DNA of 64,000 nucleotides, from positions 992,001-1,056,000 of the forward strand of contig CBDCOR010000012.1 of NCBI GenBank assembly GCA_965219855.1, written 5' to 3'. Below, piece after piece: positions 54,804-63,639 of this stretch. Position 1 is the stretch's first letter. Each line of letters opens with the position of its first letter. Below the pieces are notes generated by a model that saw only the letters and a list, made by a program, of their open reading frames with translations, made no database searches and was not told the origin of the DNA. Source of the stretch: CAUZIZ01 sp965219855. GTDB lineage: Bacteria > Acidobacteriota > UBA6911 > RPQK01 > JAJDTT01. Both the position numbers and the translations under genes were made by a program.

Positions 54804-56045
54804 GTGTTGCTAGGCGAAAGCATTAATCATTACAAGATCACAGCGAAGCTAGGCGAAGGAGGCATGGGTGCGGTCTATCGGGCCACGGACACTCGGCTCG
54901 GCCGGGAGGTAGCGCTGAAGATCCTGCCCGAGAAGTTCGCTCGGGATCGTCAGAGAATGGGTCGCTCTCAGAGAGAGGCGGAAGTCTTGGCGTCCCTCGA
55001 CCATCCCCACATCAGCACTATCCACGGCTTGGAGGTGGACGGAGATGTGCAGGCGCTGGTCCTGGAACTAGTGGAGGGCCCGACGCTGGCGGAGCGGATT
55101 GCAGAGGGGCGGATCCCGATAGAAGAGGTCCTCGGGACAGCCCTGGAAATCGCCCAAGCTCTTGAGGCGGCTCATGAGAAAGGGATCATTCACCGGGATC
55201 TGAAGCCAGCCAATGTGAAGATCACGCTCGAGGGCAAGGTGAAGGTCCTGGACTTCGGGCTGGCCAAAGCACTGGGCCCAGAGCTGACGCAGCAGGAACT
55301 GGCCAACTCTCCCACGTTGACGATGGAGGCCACACAGGAGGGGGTCGTCTTGGGCACGGCGGCCTACATGAGTCCGGAGCAGGCTCGCGGGAAGCCGGTA
55401 GACAAGCGGACCGACATCTGGGCCTTTGGCTGTGTGCTGCTGGAGTGTCTCACGGGAGAACAGGAATTTGGTGGAGAGACACTCTCCGACTCCATTGCCA
55501 AGATCCTCCAAAAGGACCCCGACTGGGAGGCTCTGCCCAAGGACACCCCCCTGGCCATTCGGAGACTTCTCCGCCGCTGTCTTGAGAAAGACCCCCAGCT
55601 GAGGCTCAGGGACATCGGCGATGCCCGGATCGAGATTGGGGAGGCTCTGAGCGAGCCCGTGGATGTGGGTTTCGAGCCAGCGTCAAGAAGACCCCCTCTC
55701 TGGCGACGGCTGGCTCCGTGGATGGCAGTGCCGCTCCTGGTAGTCTTGGCCTGGTCGCTCAAGCCTGACGCGCCGGTTCCAGAGAAGCCGATCTCGCGTT
55801 GGGAGATACCGTCGCCGGGGGATCTTAGACTCAATCATGTGCTGGAGGAGTTGCGGGACCTCTCCAAGACAAGGGATAGATTCGTAGGGTCCATCAGTTT
55901 TGCCTTCATTCACCTGGGACTGGGTGATGAGGAAGAGACTTTTGAATGTCTCTCGAACGCATTGACGGAACGCTCGTCGTGGCTGGTCTCCTTGCGTGTC
56001 GAGCCTTTGTTTAACCCAATCCGCACCGACGAGCGATTCGAAAAG
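54804..56045 (+). pseudogene. Ser/Thr protein kinase with internal deletion and TPR-type tail
   Basis: The kinase domain (residues about 10-270) looks complete: GEGGMGAVYRA (ATP loop), VALKILPEKF (Lys), HRDLKPANVKIT (catalytic loop), DFGLAKALG, GTAAYMSPEQARG and DIWAFGCVLLECLTGE. A membrane segment follows (LAPWMAVPLLVVLAWSL, about 305-321). After PISRWEIPSPGDLRL, where a propeller domain normally begins, the sequence jumps directly to the last residues of a TPR-type tail (FAFIHLGLGDEEETFECLSN, WLVSLRVEPLFNPIRTDERF). The sensor part has thus been deleted in frame. The 3' end then runs into another kinase fragment. It could still be expressed as a membrane kinase lacking its extracellular domain. 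The start is a GTG with GGAG upstream. Confidence 0.75.
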
Positions 56046-56046
56046 C

Positions 56047-56270
56047 TCAGCCTACATGAATCCGGAACAGGCCCGTGGAAGATCGGTGGATAAGAGGGCC
56101 GACATCTGGGCCTTTGGGTGTGTGCTGCTGGAGTGTCTCACGGGAGAACAGGAATTTGGTGGAGAGACACTCTTCGACTCCATTGCCAAGATTCTCCAGA
56201 AGGACCCGGACTGGGAGGCTTTGCCCAAGGACACTCCCTTGGCCATCCGCAAACTTCTCCGCCGGTGTGG
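56047..56270 (+). pseudogene. Ser/Thr kinase fragment (second copy of a catalytic-domain segment)
   Basis: In a shifted frame the sequence reads SAYMNPEQARGRSVDKRADI, CVLLECLTGEQEFGGETLFD and KILQKDPDWEALPKDTPLAI. It matches residues 190-260 of the upstream kinase with few changes. At 56270 it is joined to the oxidoreductase fragment on the opposite strand. Confidence 0.75.
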
Positions 56271-56810
56271 CGAGGATGGCACCCGCACAACCCAGCTCTT
56301 CAATCCGTCCGTCTTTACGAACCACCCGCACAGCTTTGATTCGTCTCCGGTCGGCCACCAGGGATTGCACCTTCATCCCCAGGTGGACCTTCATCCCGCG
56401 AGCAAACGACTCCAACACCGGCCGTACACCTTCTTGTAGTTGATCGAAGCTGTCGAGCACCATTCGAATGTTAGACCCCAAGGTGCCCATATATATCTCA
56501 TCGGGTTCTGCACCGTTCATTCGAATGCTCATCGGGCGTATGATCCGACGGCAGAATTCAGGGCTGAAGAAGTGGCTGACCGGGCGCGCTCCACAGCGAA
56601 TTCCCAGCTTGCGAAAATAGGGTGACGAGAGGTAGCCGTCCTCCTCGCGACGTTTGACGCGCAGTACACACCAGCCAAACCGCAGAGCATCTGCAGTGGT
56701 GGCGTCGCGAGCCAGATTGAGCCTGGAACGCCAGCGGCGTCTACTGTCGAATGTGACAATCCTGCCGTCCCTTACCTGGGACGAATTGACACCGAAGTAC
56801 TGTACCAAGT
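56271..56810 (-). pseudogene. FAD-dependent oxidoreductase/amine-oxidase-like, internal fragment
   Basis: The readable part is FFSPEFCRRIIRPMSIRMNG, AEPDEIYMGTLGSNIRMVLD, SFDQLQEGVRPVLESFARGM and ELGCAGAILATPAEK, the pattern of the middle of protoporphyrinogen-oxidase/phytoene-desaturase-like flavoproteins. The N-terminal FAD-binding GxGxxG part and the C-terminus are missing. It lies between the kinase fragment and a foldback element. Confidence 0.6.
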
Positions 56811-56811
56811 A

Positions 56812-56994
56812 AGGGTCTGCGCAAGAATAACTTGGCATTTTGGCATCCCGGCTTCACACCATCTTCGGCCGCTCCTCAATCGCGAAATCCTCAACGTAGA
56901 CCTGGCTACGCCTGCGGTTTCGCTCAATCGTTCGCGGCCGAATCTGATGCAAATCCGAGCGCCAATTCTACCAAGTTATTCTTGCGCAGACCCT
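56812..56994. mobile_element. MITE-like foldback element (183 bp)
   Basis: The outer 23 bases are perfect inverted repeats starting AGGGTCTGCGCAAGAATAAC. The inner parts are imperfectly inverted (CTTCGGCCGC…CAATCG against TTCGGCCGCG…GATTGAGCG), so nearly the whole element can fold back. It has no coding capacity. Its right end supplies the stop codon of the pentapeptide-repeat gene. Confidence 0.85.
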
Positions 56995-57823
56995 AAGGTC
57001 GGCACGGCTTAAGATCCACGCCGATCGAGTTCTTGCGGACCACGGGCTCTCCACCCTCCCCTAGGGACACAGAAACCCTCCAGGATGAGGTGTCCGGGGC
57101 AATCCGAACCAGACTCCATCGTCCCGGATCCAGTCGCGCGCCCGAGGAGACGAGCCAATCGCCGGCATCCACGATGGCGCCTTCCAGATCCACTCCTTGA
57201 AGGTCCGCTCCCCACACTCGTGCACCCCGGAGGTCGGCTCCCCGCAGCGAAGACTCCCTGAGTCGGGCGCTCTCGAGTCGAGCCGTGCGAAGGCAAGCAC
57301 CCGAGAGATTCGCCCGAAACAAGCTGGCTTCGCGCAGATCGGCCCCTTCCAGGTCCGCTCTTTGCAGATCCGCTTGGTTGAGGACGGCTCCGCGAAGATC
57401 GCTCCTCAGCAGGACGGCTTGCTCGAGCACCGCTCGACTGAGGTCGACTCGGTGCAGATCGGCTCCCGACAGATCGGCACCGTGAAGGCTTACCCCTCGG
57501 AGGACGGCGGAAAAGAGACCTTTTCCCTCCAGGTATTCCCTGCTCTGGTACACCTGGGAGAAGGTCTTTCCCTCCATACGGGAGAGGAGATCCTCGCCGG
57601 CGATGCGGGCACCTCGCAGATCGGCATGGGAGAAGTCCCCCTTGCGGATCTCTTCTGACATGTCCCCAGAGGATTCCAGAAGGAGTAGAAGCCGGCGGCC
57701 CCGCTCCAGACCCAGCTTCGCGGCCTCAGCCCCCCGGCTGAGGCCGCCGCCGGCGACAAGGGTGAGCAGGCAAGCTGCACTCAGAACAACAGCGGCTGCC
57801 CTGAATTCCAGAGACGAGGGCAC
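56993..57823 (-). CDS. Secreted pentapeptide-repeat protein, C-terminus altered by a foldback element
   Basis: The protein has 276 residues. A signal or anchor segment (FRAAAVVLSAACLLTLVAGG) is followed by pentapeptide repeats A(D/N)Lxx over about residues 64-215 (ADLSGADLHRVDLSRAVLEQ, ADLQRADLEGADLREASLFR), which form a right-handed beta-helix. A C-terminal part is SWRVSVSLGEGGEPVVRKN. The start is a GTG immediately after the DUF1552 stop (57824). The stop TAG (56993-56995) is formed at the foldback element junction, so the native end is probably lost by a few residues or more. Function unknown; it is in the DUF1592/DUF1552 cluster. Confidence 0.75.
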   Translation of the reverse strand: MPSSLEFRAAAVVLSAACLLTLVAGGGLSRGAEAAKLGLERGRRLLLLLESSGDMSEEIRKGDFSHADLRGARIAGEDLLSRMEGKTFSQVYQSREYLEGKGLFSAVLRGVSLHGADLSGADLHRVDLSRAVLEQAVLLRSDLRGAVLNQADLQRADLEGADLREASLFRANLSGACLRTARLESARLRESSLRGADLRGARVWGADLQGVDLEGAIVDAGDWLVSSGARLDPGRWSLVRIAPDTSSWRVSVSLGEGGEPVVRKNSIGVDLKPCRP

Positions 57824-59123
57824 TTAGACCTCCGAGAGCCGCTGGTCCGAATCTCCGAAACGCTCCAGACGCACGCCCATCTTGTCCATGAGGGAGAGGT
57901 AGAGGCTGCACATCTTACGATTGGGACTCTCCAGGTAGTCCAGAACCCGGCCCGTCTCCAGGCGGCCACCGCCGCGTCCCAGAATCATCACGGGCAGCTG
58001 GGTCGCGTCGTGGCTTCCCGTGAGCATGCTGGAGCAGAAGAGGATCGTGGAGTTGTCCAGCAGCGTCCTTTCGCCTTCCTGGATCTGGTCCAGCCGCCCG
58101 GCGATGTAGGACAGCTGGCCCACGAAAAACTGGTTCACCTTCAACCAGTCTTGAGTGTCCTTGTGGGAGAGCAGATGGTGGATCATGTAATCCACGCCCA
58201 GATGTGGAAATCGAAGAGAGGAGTGGTCGTTGTTCAGCTTCAGGGTACAGATCCGGGTCGTGTCCGTCTGGAAGGCCAGGACCAGGATGTCGGACATGAG
58301 GCGCATATGCCGATCGATGTCCTGGGGCATGCCGTCAGGAGGCCGCTTCATGTTGGGCTTCTCCAACGTGGGACGCCACCCCTCCAGCTGTCGCTCCCGG
58401 CCGGCCCGATCCAGGCGCTGCTCCACCTCCCGGACCGAGGTCAGGTACTCGTCCAGCTTTCTCCGATCCCAGCTGCTGACCCTTCGCGACAGGCTGTTGG
58501 CCTGGCCCAGAACCAGATCCAGGACGCTCTTGTCGCCCCGACTGACGTCGTCGCGGAAGAGACGATCGAAGGCCAGGGCAGGATAGGTCTCCAGGGGCGT
58601 GGGCGTGGTGGGTGAGCTCCAGGAGATGTGGGAGCTGTAGAGCATAGAGTAGTTCTTGTGGACCGAGGAGATGGATCTCTCGCAGCCCAGAACCAGACTC
58701 GGGATCCTGGTGCCACGGCCCACACGCTGGGCCAGGACCTGGTCGATGCTGGTGCCGGATTGAATCTTGCCGCCCGAGGCGAGGGGGGCACCCGAGAGAA
58801 GATTTCCAGTCTGGGAGCTGTGGATGTTCCCCTTCAGGGCCTCTTCGTTGTACAGGCCTCGAATGAAAAGGAGCTTTTCCTTCAGCGGAGCCAGCGGCTC
58901 CAGGACCTTTCCCAGCTCCATCGTCTTGCCGCTGCCCCTGGCCCACCACTCCTTGGAATGAAAGCCATTCCCTGCGGAAGAGTGCCGCGAACCGTTGCGG
59001 CGCCTGGGCGGAGGCGCTGTCGGTAGCAGACGCCAGCGACTCGAGCCAGGGAAGGGCCAGGCTAACACCGAGACCACGAAGGACTGTGCGATGGGTCATC
59101 GAGGCTTTATCTGTCCGACTCAT
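57824..59123 (-). pseudogene. DUF1552 protein with a one-base frameshift
   Basis: The N-terminal frame starts MSRTDKASMTHRTVLRGLGV (Tat-like export signal) and runs to QRFAALF. The rest, from AGNGFHSKEWWARGSGKTME to the C-terminus, is in another frame. One extra C near 58981 explains the break. The remaining sequence fits DUF1552 well: LLFIRGLYNEEALKGNIHSS, VLGCERSISSVHKNYS, LDEYLTSVREVEQRLDRAGR and MLTGSHDATQLPVMILG. The gene is a standard partner of DUF1592 cytochrome proteins. Either the gene is dead or the shift is a sequencing error. Confidence 0.8.
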
Positions 59124-59207
59124 TCTTTCCCTTCCTCCCCTTGTAAGTCGCAGGCCATCACATACCGCCGAGCAACACCGACGTCTGTTTGATTGTGCGC
59201 TGTCCAA

Positions 59208-59484
59208 GAGGCCGCTTCAGCGGCCTGGCGCGAAGCGCAATAGACCCGGCCTTCAGGCCGGGGTCCGTGACCGTAGCCAGCCCTCCGGAGGGCCTTTTAA
59301 GGTCCTTCTCGAACGGCGGCTTTAGCCATCGTCGCCCGGAGCCAGGCTGAAGCCATCGCTCGAGAAGCCCGCTGAAGCGGGCTCCGGCCGGCAATCGTCG
59401 CTCTACCCCGGCCTGAAGGCCGGGTCTATTGCGCTTCGCGCCAGGCTGCTGAAGCAGCCTTCTAAACCGCTGAAGTGGTCCCGC
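59208..59484. repeat. Cluster of REP-like palindromes forming a large inverted repeat
   Basis: At least six short palindromes with a CTTCAG/CTGAAG core (GCCGCTTCAGCGGC, GGCCTTCAGGCC, CCCGCTGAAGCGGG, CGGCCTGAAGGCCG, GGCTGCTGAAGCAGCC) are packed together. The outer parts, 59230-59271 and 59405-59447, are near-perfect inverted copies of about 42 bp containing GGCGCGAAGCGCAATAGACC. The cluster lies between the DUF1592 and DUF1552 genes. Confidence 0.88.
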
Positions 59485-59551
59485 AAAAAAATACATCACG
59501 CCGAGGCAGGAAACTTTACCAGTCTGTGAACATCTCCTCCACCAAGGGTCC

Positions 59552-61606
59552 CTAGCGATCCTCGAGGCCACGTCGATACCGGAACTGGCGGCTGGCCACG
59601 ATGGTCTGGACCAGACTCGAAAAGCGATAATTGTCCCTCTCGAGCCGAGCCAGCATCCGATCCACCAGAGGCTCATCCGAAAGTGTTACCGCCCTACCTA
59701 AAGCATACCCTAACAGCTTCTTGGAGAAGTTGCGAAGAAACTGCTCCCGGCGCGAGCCCAGAAGATAGTCGCGCAGACCCGAAAGCCCGTTGAATCGGGA
59801 GCCACTGTTCAACTCGACTCCCGTCTCCACGGGTCGGCCCGCCAGGTCCCGCTCCCGGCGTCTGCCAATGGCATCGAAGCTCTCCAGGGAGAATCCGAAG
59901 GGGTCGATCTTAGCGTGACACACGGCACAGCCGGGGACTCTCCTGTGCTTCTCGGTCAGCTGGCGGATGGTCAGTCCATCGGTGGCTGTCTCGTCATCGG
60001 GCAGCTCGGGCACGTTGGGAGGAGGTCTGGGCAGGTGCTCCCCGAGAATGGATTCCAGGATGAAGTTGCCCCGCAGGATCGGACTGGTCCTGGACGCACC
60101 GGATTGGGTGGCCAGGACACTGGCAAAGCCCAGGATTCCGCCTCGATCGAAGCTCTCCACGCCCTCGACACGCTGCCACCGGGAGCCCTCCACCCCGGGG
60201 ATGCCGTAATGCCGGGCCAGCGTGTCGTTCACGAAGGTGTAATCAGCATTCAGTATCTCAAGGACGGAGCCATCTTCCTGGAAGAGATGCTGGAAGAAGC
60301 GGACGCATTCCTCCTGGATGGCCCGACGCAAGGGCTCGTCGGAATCCGGGAAGAGCCGCTCGTTCTTCTCGATGTCCCTGGCGAAGCTTCGGACATGGAG
60401 CCACTGGGCGGCGAACTCGATAGCCAGGCCCTGGACCCGGTCTTCCCGGAGCATCCGCAGGGCTTGACTCTCCAGGGTGGAAGGATCTCCCAGCCGCCCT
60501 GCCACCGCCGTCTCCAGCAGCTCCGAATCGGGCAGGGAAGACCAGAGGAAGTAGCTCAACCGTGTGGCCAGCTCCAGGTCGGAGACTGACTGGGCTTCCT
60601 CACCGGGCACGGGCTGCTCCACCTTGTAGAGAAAATGGGGCGAGACCAGGACCCCTGAGACCAGAGTCCGAAGGGCCTCGTCATGGGGGATCTCCCGGGT
60701 CCGCTGCTGGCTGTAGAGAGAACGCAGCTCCTCCTTCTCCTTCTCGCTCAGGGGACGGCGGTAGGCTCTCGAGGCAAGGTCCATGACCGCCTCTAGATGG
60801 CGCGGCTCCGATGCCAAGAGTTCCTGGCCGAAGGCCTCGGCCCGCCTGCGGATGGGCTCGCGCATGGGCTCGAACTGCTCCTCCTTTCCACCCTGGGAGG
60901 CGAACCCCAGGAACATATCGAAGGACCGGTGCACCTTGAGAGCATCCTGGCTGATGTAGTGGAGCTCGGTCCAGAGCTGGTCCAACTGCTTCCGCTCCCT
61001 GGGATCCAGAAAAAGTCGGCGGAGATGGTCATCCTCTCGAAAGAAGAGACGTATGGTGATGATCTCATCCACCGGCACGATGCGGGTGTAGGCGATGATC
61101 CGGGGAAAGACGCGGCGAAAATCCCGAGAAGACACCTCCAGACGCTCCTGAGCCGGACCCCCTGGAAGCACCACGATGGGAAGACTGGGATCGTAGGCGG
61201 GAGCTTCTGTCGGCTTGGAAGTCGACACCTCCAGCTGAACCGTCCCTTCTCCGCCAGAGCCGGAATCGAGTCTTCCCTCGGCGACGAACTCACGTCCCGA
61301 CAGCAGTTGGGCAGGAAGCCGGAACTCCAGCAACGACGGTGCCTGCACCACGAGACTCTCGGGGCCAACCGGATGGCCCAGGGGATGGTGACCGAACAGG
61401 GACGGATCTGGCCCCGAGCGCTCTTCATCGGGTGCATCCCGTTCCAAGTCCTGGACCTCCTCCAGGTCCACCATGGAGGCAAGATCCACGCCCCGGTAGA
61501 GCGGCCCGTCCAAGGCCGTCATGCGGTCATGGAGCCGTCGATCTGGAGTGTCCGCTTTCGGCGGAGCCCCAGTCAGGATCGCCTGAGCCTCCTGGGCCAA
61601 CCTCAC
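59552..61606 (-). CDS. DUF1592/DUF1588/DUF1585 cytochrome-type protein, C-terminal part
   Basis: This 684-residue frame shows in order: DUF1595 (DLASRAYRRPLSEKEKEELR), DUF1592 (LELATRLSYFLWSSLPDSEL … FAAQWLHVRSF), DUF1588 (GGILGFASVLATQSGASRTS, and PGCAVCHAKIDPFGFSLESF with a CxxCH heme-type motif) and DUF1585 at the end (LLGYALGRAVTLSDEPLVDR … ASRQFRYRRG). It begins at a GTG within the stop of the upstream frame (TGGTGAGG). The joint LARW|LRLAQEAQAIL reads as one protein if shifted by one base, so the two frames probably derive from one gene of about 1360 residues; separate translation by coupling is the alternative. Confidence 0.8.
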   Translation of the reverse strand: MRLAQEAQAILTGAPPKADTPDRRLHDRMTALDGPLYRGVDLASMVDLEEVQDLERDAPDEERSGPDPSLFGHHPLGHPVGPESLVVQAPSLLEFRLPAQLLSGREFVAEGRLDSGSGGEGTVQLEVSTSKPTEAPAYDPSLPIVVLPGGPAQERLEVSSRDFRRVFPRIIAYTRIVPVDEIITIRLFFREDDHLRRLFLDPRERKQLDQLWTELHYISQDALKVHRSFDMFLGFASQGGKEEQFEPMREPIRRRAEAFGQELLASEPRHLEAVMDLASRAYRRPLSEKEKEELRSLYSQQRTREIPHDEALRTLVSGVLVSPHFLYKVEQPVPGEEAQSVSDLELATRLSYFLWSSLPDSELLETAVAGRLGDPSTLESQALRMLREDRVQGLAIEFAAQWLHVRSFARDIEKNERLFPDSDEPLRRAIQEECVRFFQHLFQEDGSVLEILNADYTFVNDTLARHYGIPGVEGSRWQRVEGVESFDRGGILGFASVLATQSGASRTSPILRGNFILESILGEHLPRPPPNVPELPDDETATDGLTIRQLTEKHRRVPGCAVCHAKIDPFGFSLESFDAIGRRRERDLAGRPVETGVELNSGSRFNGLSGLRDYLLGSRREQFLRNFSKKLLGYALGRAVTLSDEPLVDRMLARLERDNYRFSSLVQTIVASRQFRYRRGLEDR

Positions 61607-63639
61607 CAGCGTGCCAGTACCGAGCCTTGGGGAGGCGACTCCAGCCCCGCAGGAACGCGTCTGCCGCTAGGTCCCTGGTAGAAGTGCCAGACCTGGGGAT
61701 GGCCCAGTCGATCGGCGTGGGGGTTGCCCGCCAGGATGTTGTTGGCCACATCCTCATGCAGGTTCCATTCTCGTCCTTTCTCCACTTCCTCGGTAATGGT
61801 GAGAGAGACGACCGTCAGATCACATTGGTCGTCCCCGCCGCGAGAATCGATCTCCAGGACGATCAGATCCCTCTCCTCCACTTCCAGCTGCTCCACATCC
61901 TGAATCGTGGCATAGCCGGCCTGGTCGAACTTTCCTTCCGAGAGGATGGAGAGCTGGCCTCGTCGCCGGTGCTGGAGCGACCAGGCGATGCCGTTCCCAC
62001 AGTTGGCCTGGGCGTCGGAGGCCCGCGTTCGGACACGCACGGTGCCAGCCAGGGGACTCTGCCAGGCCAGACCCACAAAGTGGGTGGCCGAGGGACGGCA
62101 GGCGACCCGGTGGGCGGAGATAAACCCAGGAAAGTCCACGTTCCGATCCGAGCTGTTGGACAGAAACCGGGGTCCGTAGTCCTCCCCCCAACCATTGAGG
62201 TTCGGATTGCGGCCGATGCCCTTCAGCTGGCCGGAAAGGTAGTGCTTGCCGGAGAGGGGAAGACCGCCCTCGAGCAGGTAAAGAGCCCAGTTCTCCAGTG
62301 TCCTCTCCTCCACCCCATGCTTGGACGCCAGCTCCTGGCGAGCTGTCCCCGTCCCCGGTGTCGACTGCTCGGCCACTGCAGCCAGGTATCGGGTTGTGCC
62401 ACTCAGGATCGATTCCAGTCTCCGGCGGAGGAGACGGTCCAGAGAATCCACGTCCCGCAGCAGGATGGCCTGCTGGCCGGGGGCCTCGAATCGAGGACGA
62501 TCCCAGAGGACGTAGTCTCCTCGGGCACCATCACCCGCATCCCGGACCCTCAGATAGATCATCGCCTCTTCCTGACCCGGACGGGTGGAGATCCTGGCCT
62601 TCAGCTCCTGATGGGCGACGAAGGGATCCACGGGCTCCTGCCATTGGCTCCGGTGGCCCACGGTGTTGAGCTTCCAGAGCCGCTCTTGCGACTCTTTGAT
62701 CTTCTCTGCCAGTCCCCGCAGGTTGTTGGGAGCACTGGTCAGCCACCGGGCTCGGACCGGATCCAAAAAGAAGGAGGGATGGGGATTGGTCAAGGTTTCC
62801 CAGAGGAGTCTCAGATAGGACAGGCGAAGGCCCTCCTCCCGGGCTACCTCCTGAAGAGTGGTCTCGCCAGACACCAGGTTTCCCCTGTGTCGCAGGGTCG
62901 CCGCCAGGTAGGGCTGCGACAAAGGATGACCCTCCTCGTCGGCAAATCGGCGGTAGAAGGATCGGAGCCGATCCAGAACCTCATCGGTCCAGTTCCGCGA
63001 CGTGGTTTGCGGAGAAAAGCGGATCCGGTCTGGAAGGAGCACCATGTGGGCCGAGATAATCTTGGCCGCATCCATGTATTTCTGCAGAAGCGCCGGTGAC
63101 ATGACCAGGGACTCTCCGGTGTTGGTGAACCCCTCCCCGGCGGCGCCATCGATGGGGAACTCTCGGGCCGGCTCCAGATCGACTCCCGTCAGGTCCCGTA
63201 CTGAGTAGTTGTATTCGGCATTGCTGAGCCGGCGAAGCAGGACCCGTCCCGGATCCCCGGCACGGGCCAGAGCAACGGCATCCAGAAGACGCCGGACCCA
63301 CCGGACGGCCTCGCTTCGAGCTTCCTCGCTGGGCTGGGGGGCTGCTTCGGGCGGCATCTGCTCACTGGAGAGCATCTCCAGGATTTTCCGCCAGGTGAGC
63401 AGATCGCCCCGCACTTGCTGGAGGGTGGCAAACCGCTCAAGATCCAGCTCTCCCATCCTCCTTTGGGTGGAATGGCAGCCCAGACAATTCTGCTCCAGGA
63501 GCGGACGAACCCCGGCGGCATACTCCCCCGCCAGCTGGTTGAAGGTCTCCTCCGCCCGGCTGGTTCCCATTAGTAGGCTGGCCAGGGTCGTGGCGAGGAA
63601 AATCCCACCGGCTCTCCATGCCCGGGATCTCTTTCCCAA
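61603..63639 (-). CDS. Cytochrome-type (PSCyt1/DUF1587) protein, N-terminal part of the DUF1592 system
   Basis: This 678-residue frame has a signal peptide (GIFLATTLASLLMGTSRAEE), a heme-type motif QNCLGCHSTQRRMGELDLER, and a DUF1587-like segment (LRRLSNAEYNYSVRDLTGVD … AAGEGFTNTGESLVMSPALL). A beta-rich, ligand-binding-like middle follows (HRVACRPSATHFVGLAWQSP … RDLIVLEIDSRGGDDQCD), and the end is HADRLGHPQVWHFYQGPSGR. The start is a TTG. It is followed by the DUF1592 frame with a 4-base overlap. Such proteins are predicted to be exported redox proteins of unknown substrate, paired with DUF1552. Confidence 0.8.
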   Translation of the reverse strand: MGKRSRAWRAGGIFLATTLASLLMGTSRAEETFNQLAGEYAAGVRPLLEQNCLGCHSTQRRMGELDLERFATLQQVRGDLLTWRKILEMLSSEQMPPEAAPQPSEEARSEAVRWVRRLLDAVALARAGDPGRVLLRRLSNAEYNYSVRDLTGVDLEPAREFPIDGAAGEGFTNTGESLVMSPALLQKYMDAAKIISAHMVLLPDRIRFSPQTTSRNWTDEVLDRLRSFYRRFADEEGHPLSQPYLAATLRHRGNLVSGETTLQEVAREEGLRLSYLRLLWETLTNPHPSFFLDPVRARWLTSAPNNLRGLAEKIKESQERLWKLNTVGHRSQWQEPVDPFVAHQELKARISTRPGQEEAMIYLRVRDAGDGARGDYVLWDRPRFEAPGQQAILLRDVDSLDRLLRRRLESILSGTTRYLAAVAEQSTPGTGTARQELASKHGVEERTLENWALYLLEGGLPLSGKHYLSGQLKGIGRNPNLNGWGEDYGPRFLSNSSDRNVDFPGFISAHRVACRPSATHFVGLAWQSPLAGTVRVRTRASDAQANCGNGIAWSLQHRRRGQLSILSEGKFDQAGYATIQDVEQLEVEERDLIVLEIDSRGGDDQCDLTVVSLTITEEVEKGREWNLHEDVANNILAGNPHADRLGHPQVWHFYQGPSGRRVPAGLESPPQGSVLARW

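Noticed and set aside
61339..63099. 586-residue open frame on the plus strand
   Set aside because: It mirrors the minus-strand cytochrome-type gene, which has a signal peptide and a CxxCH motif; the plus frame has neither.
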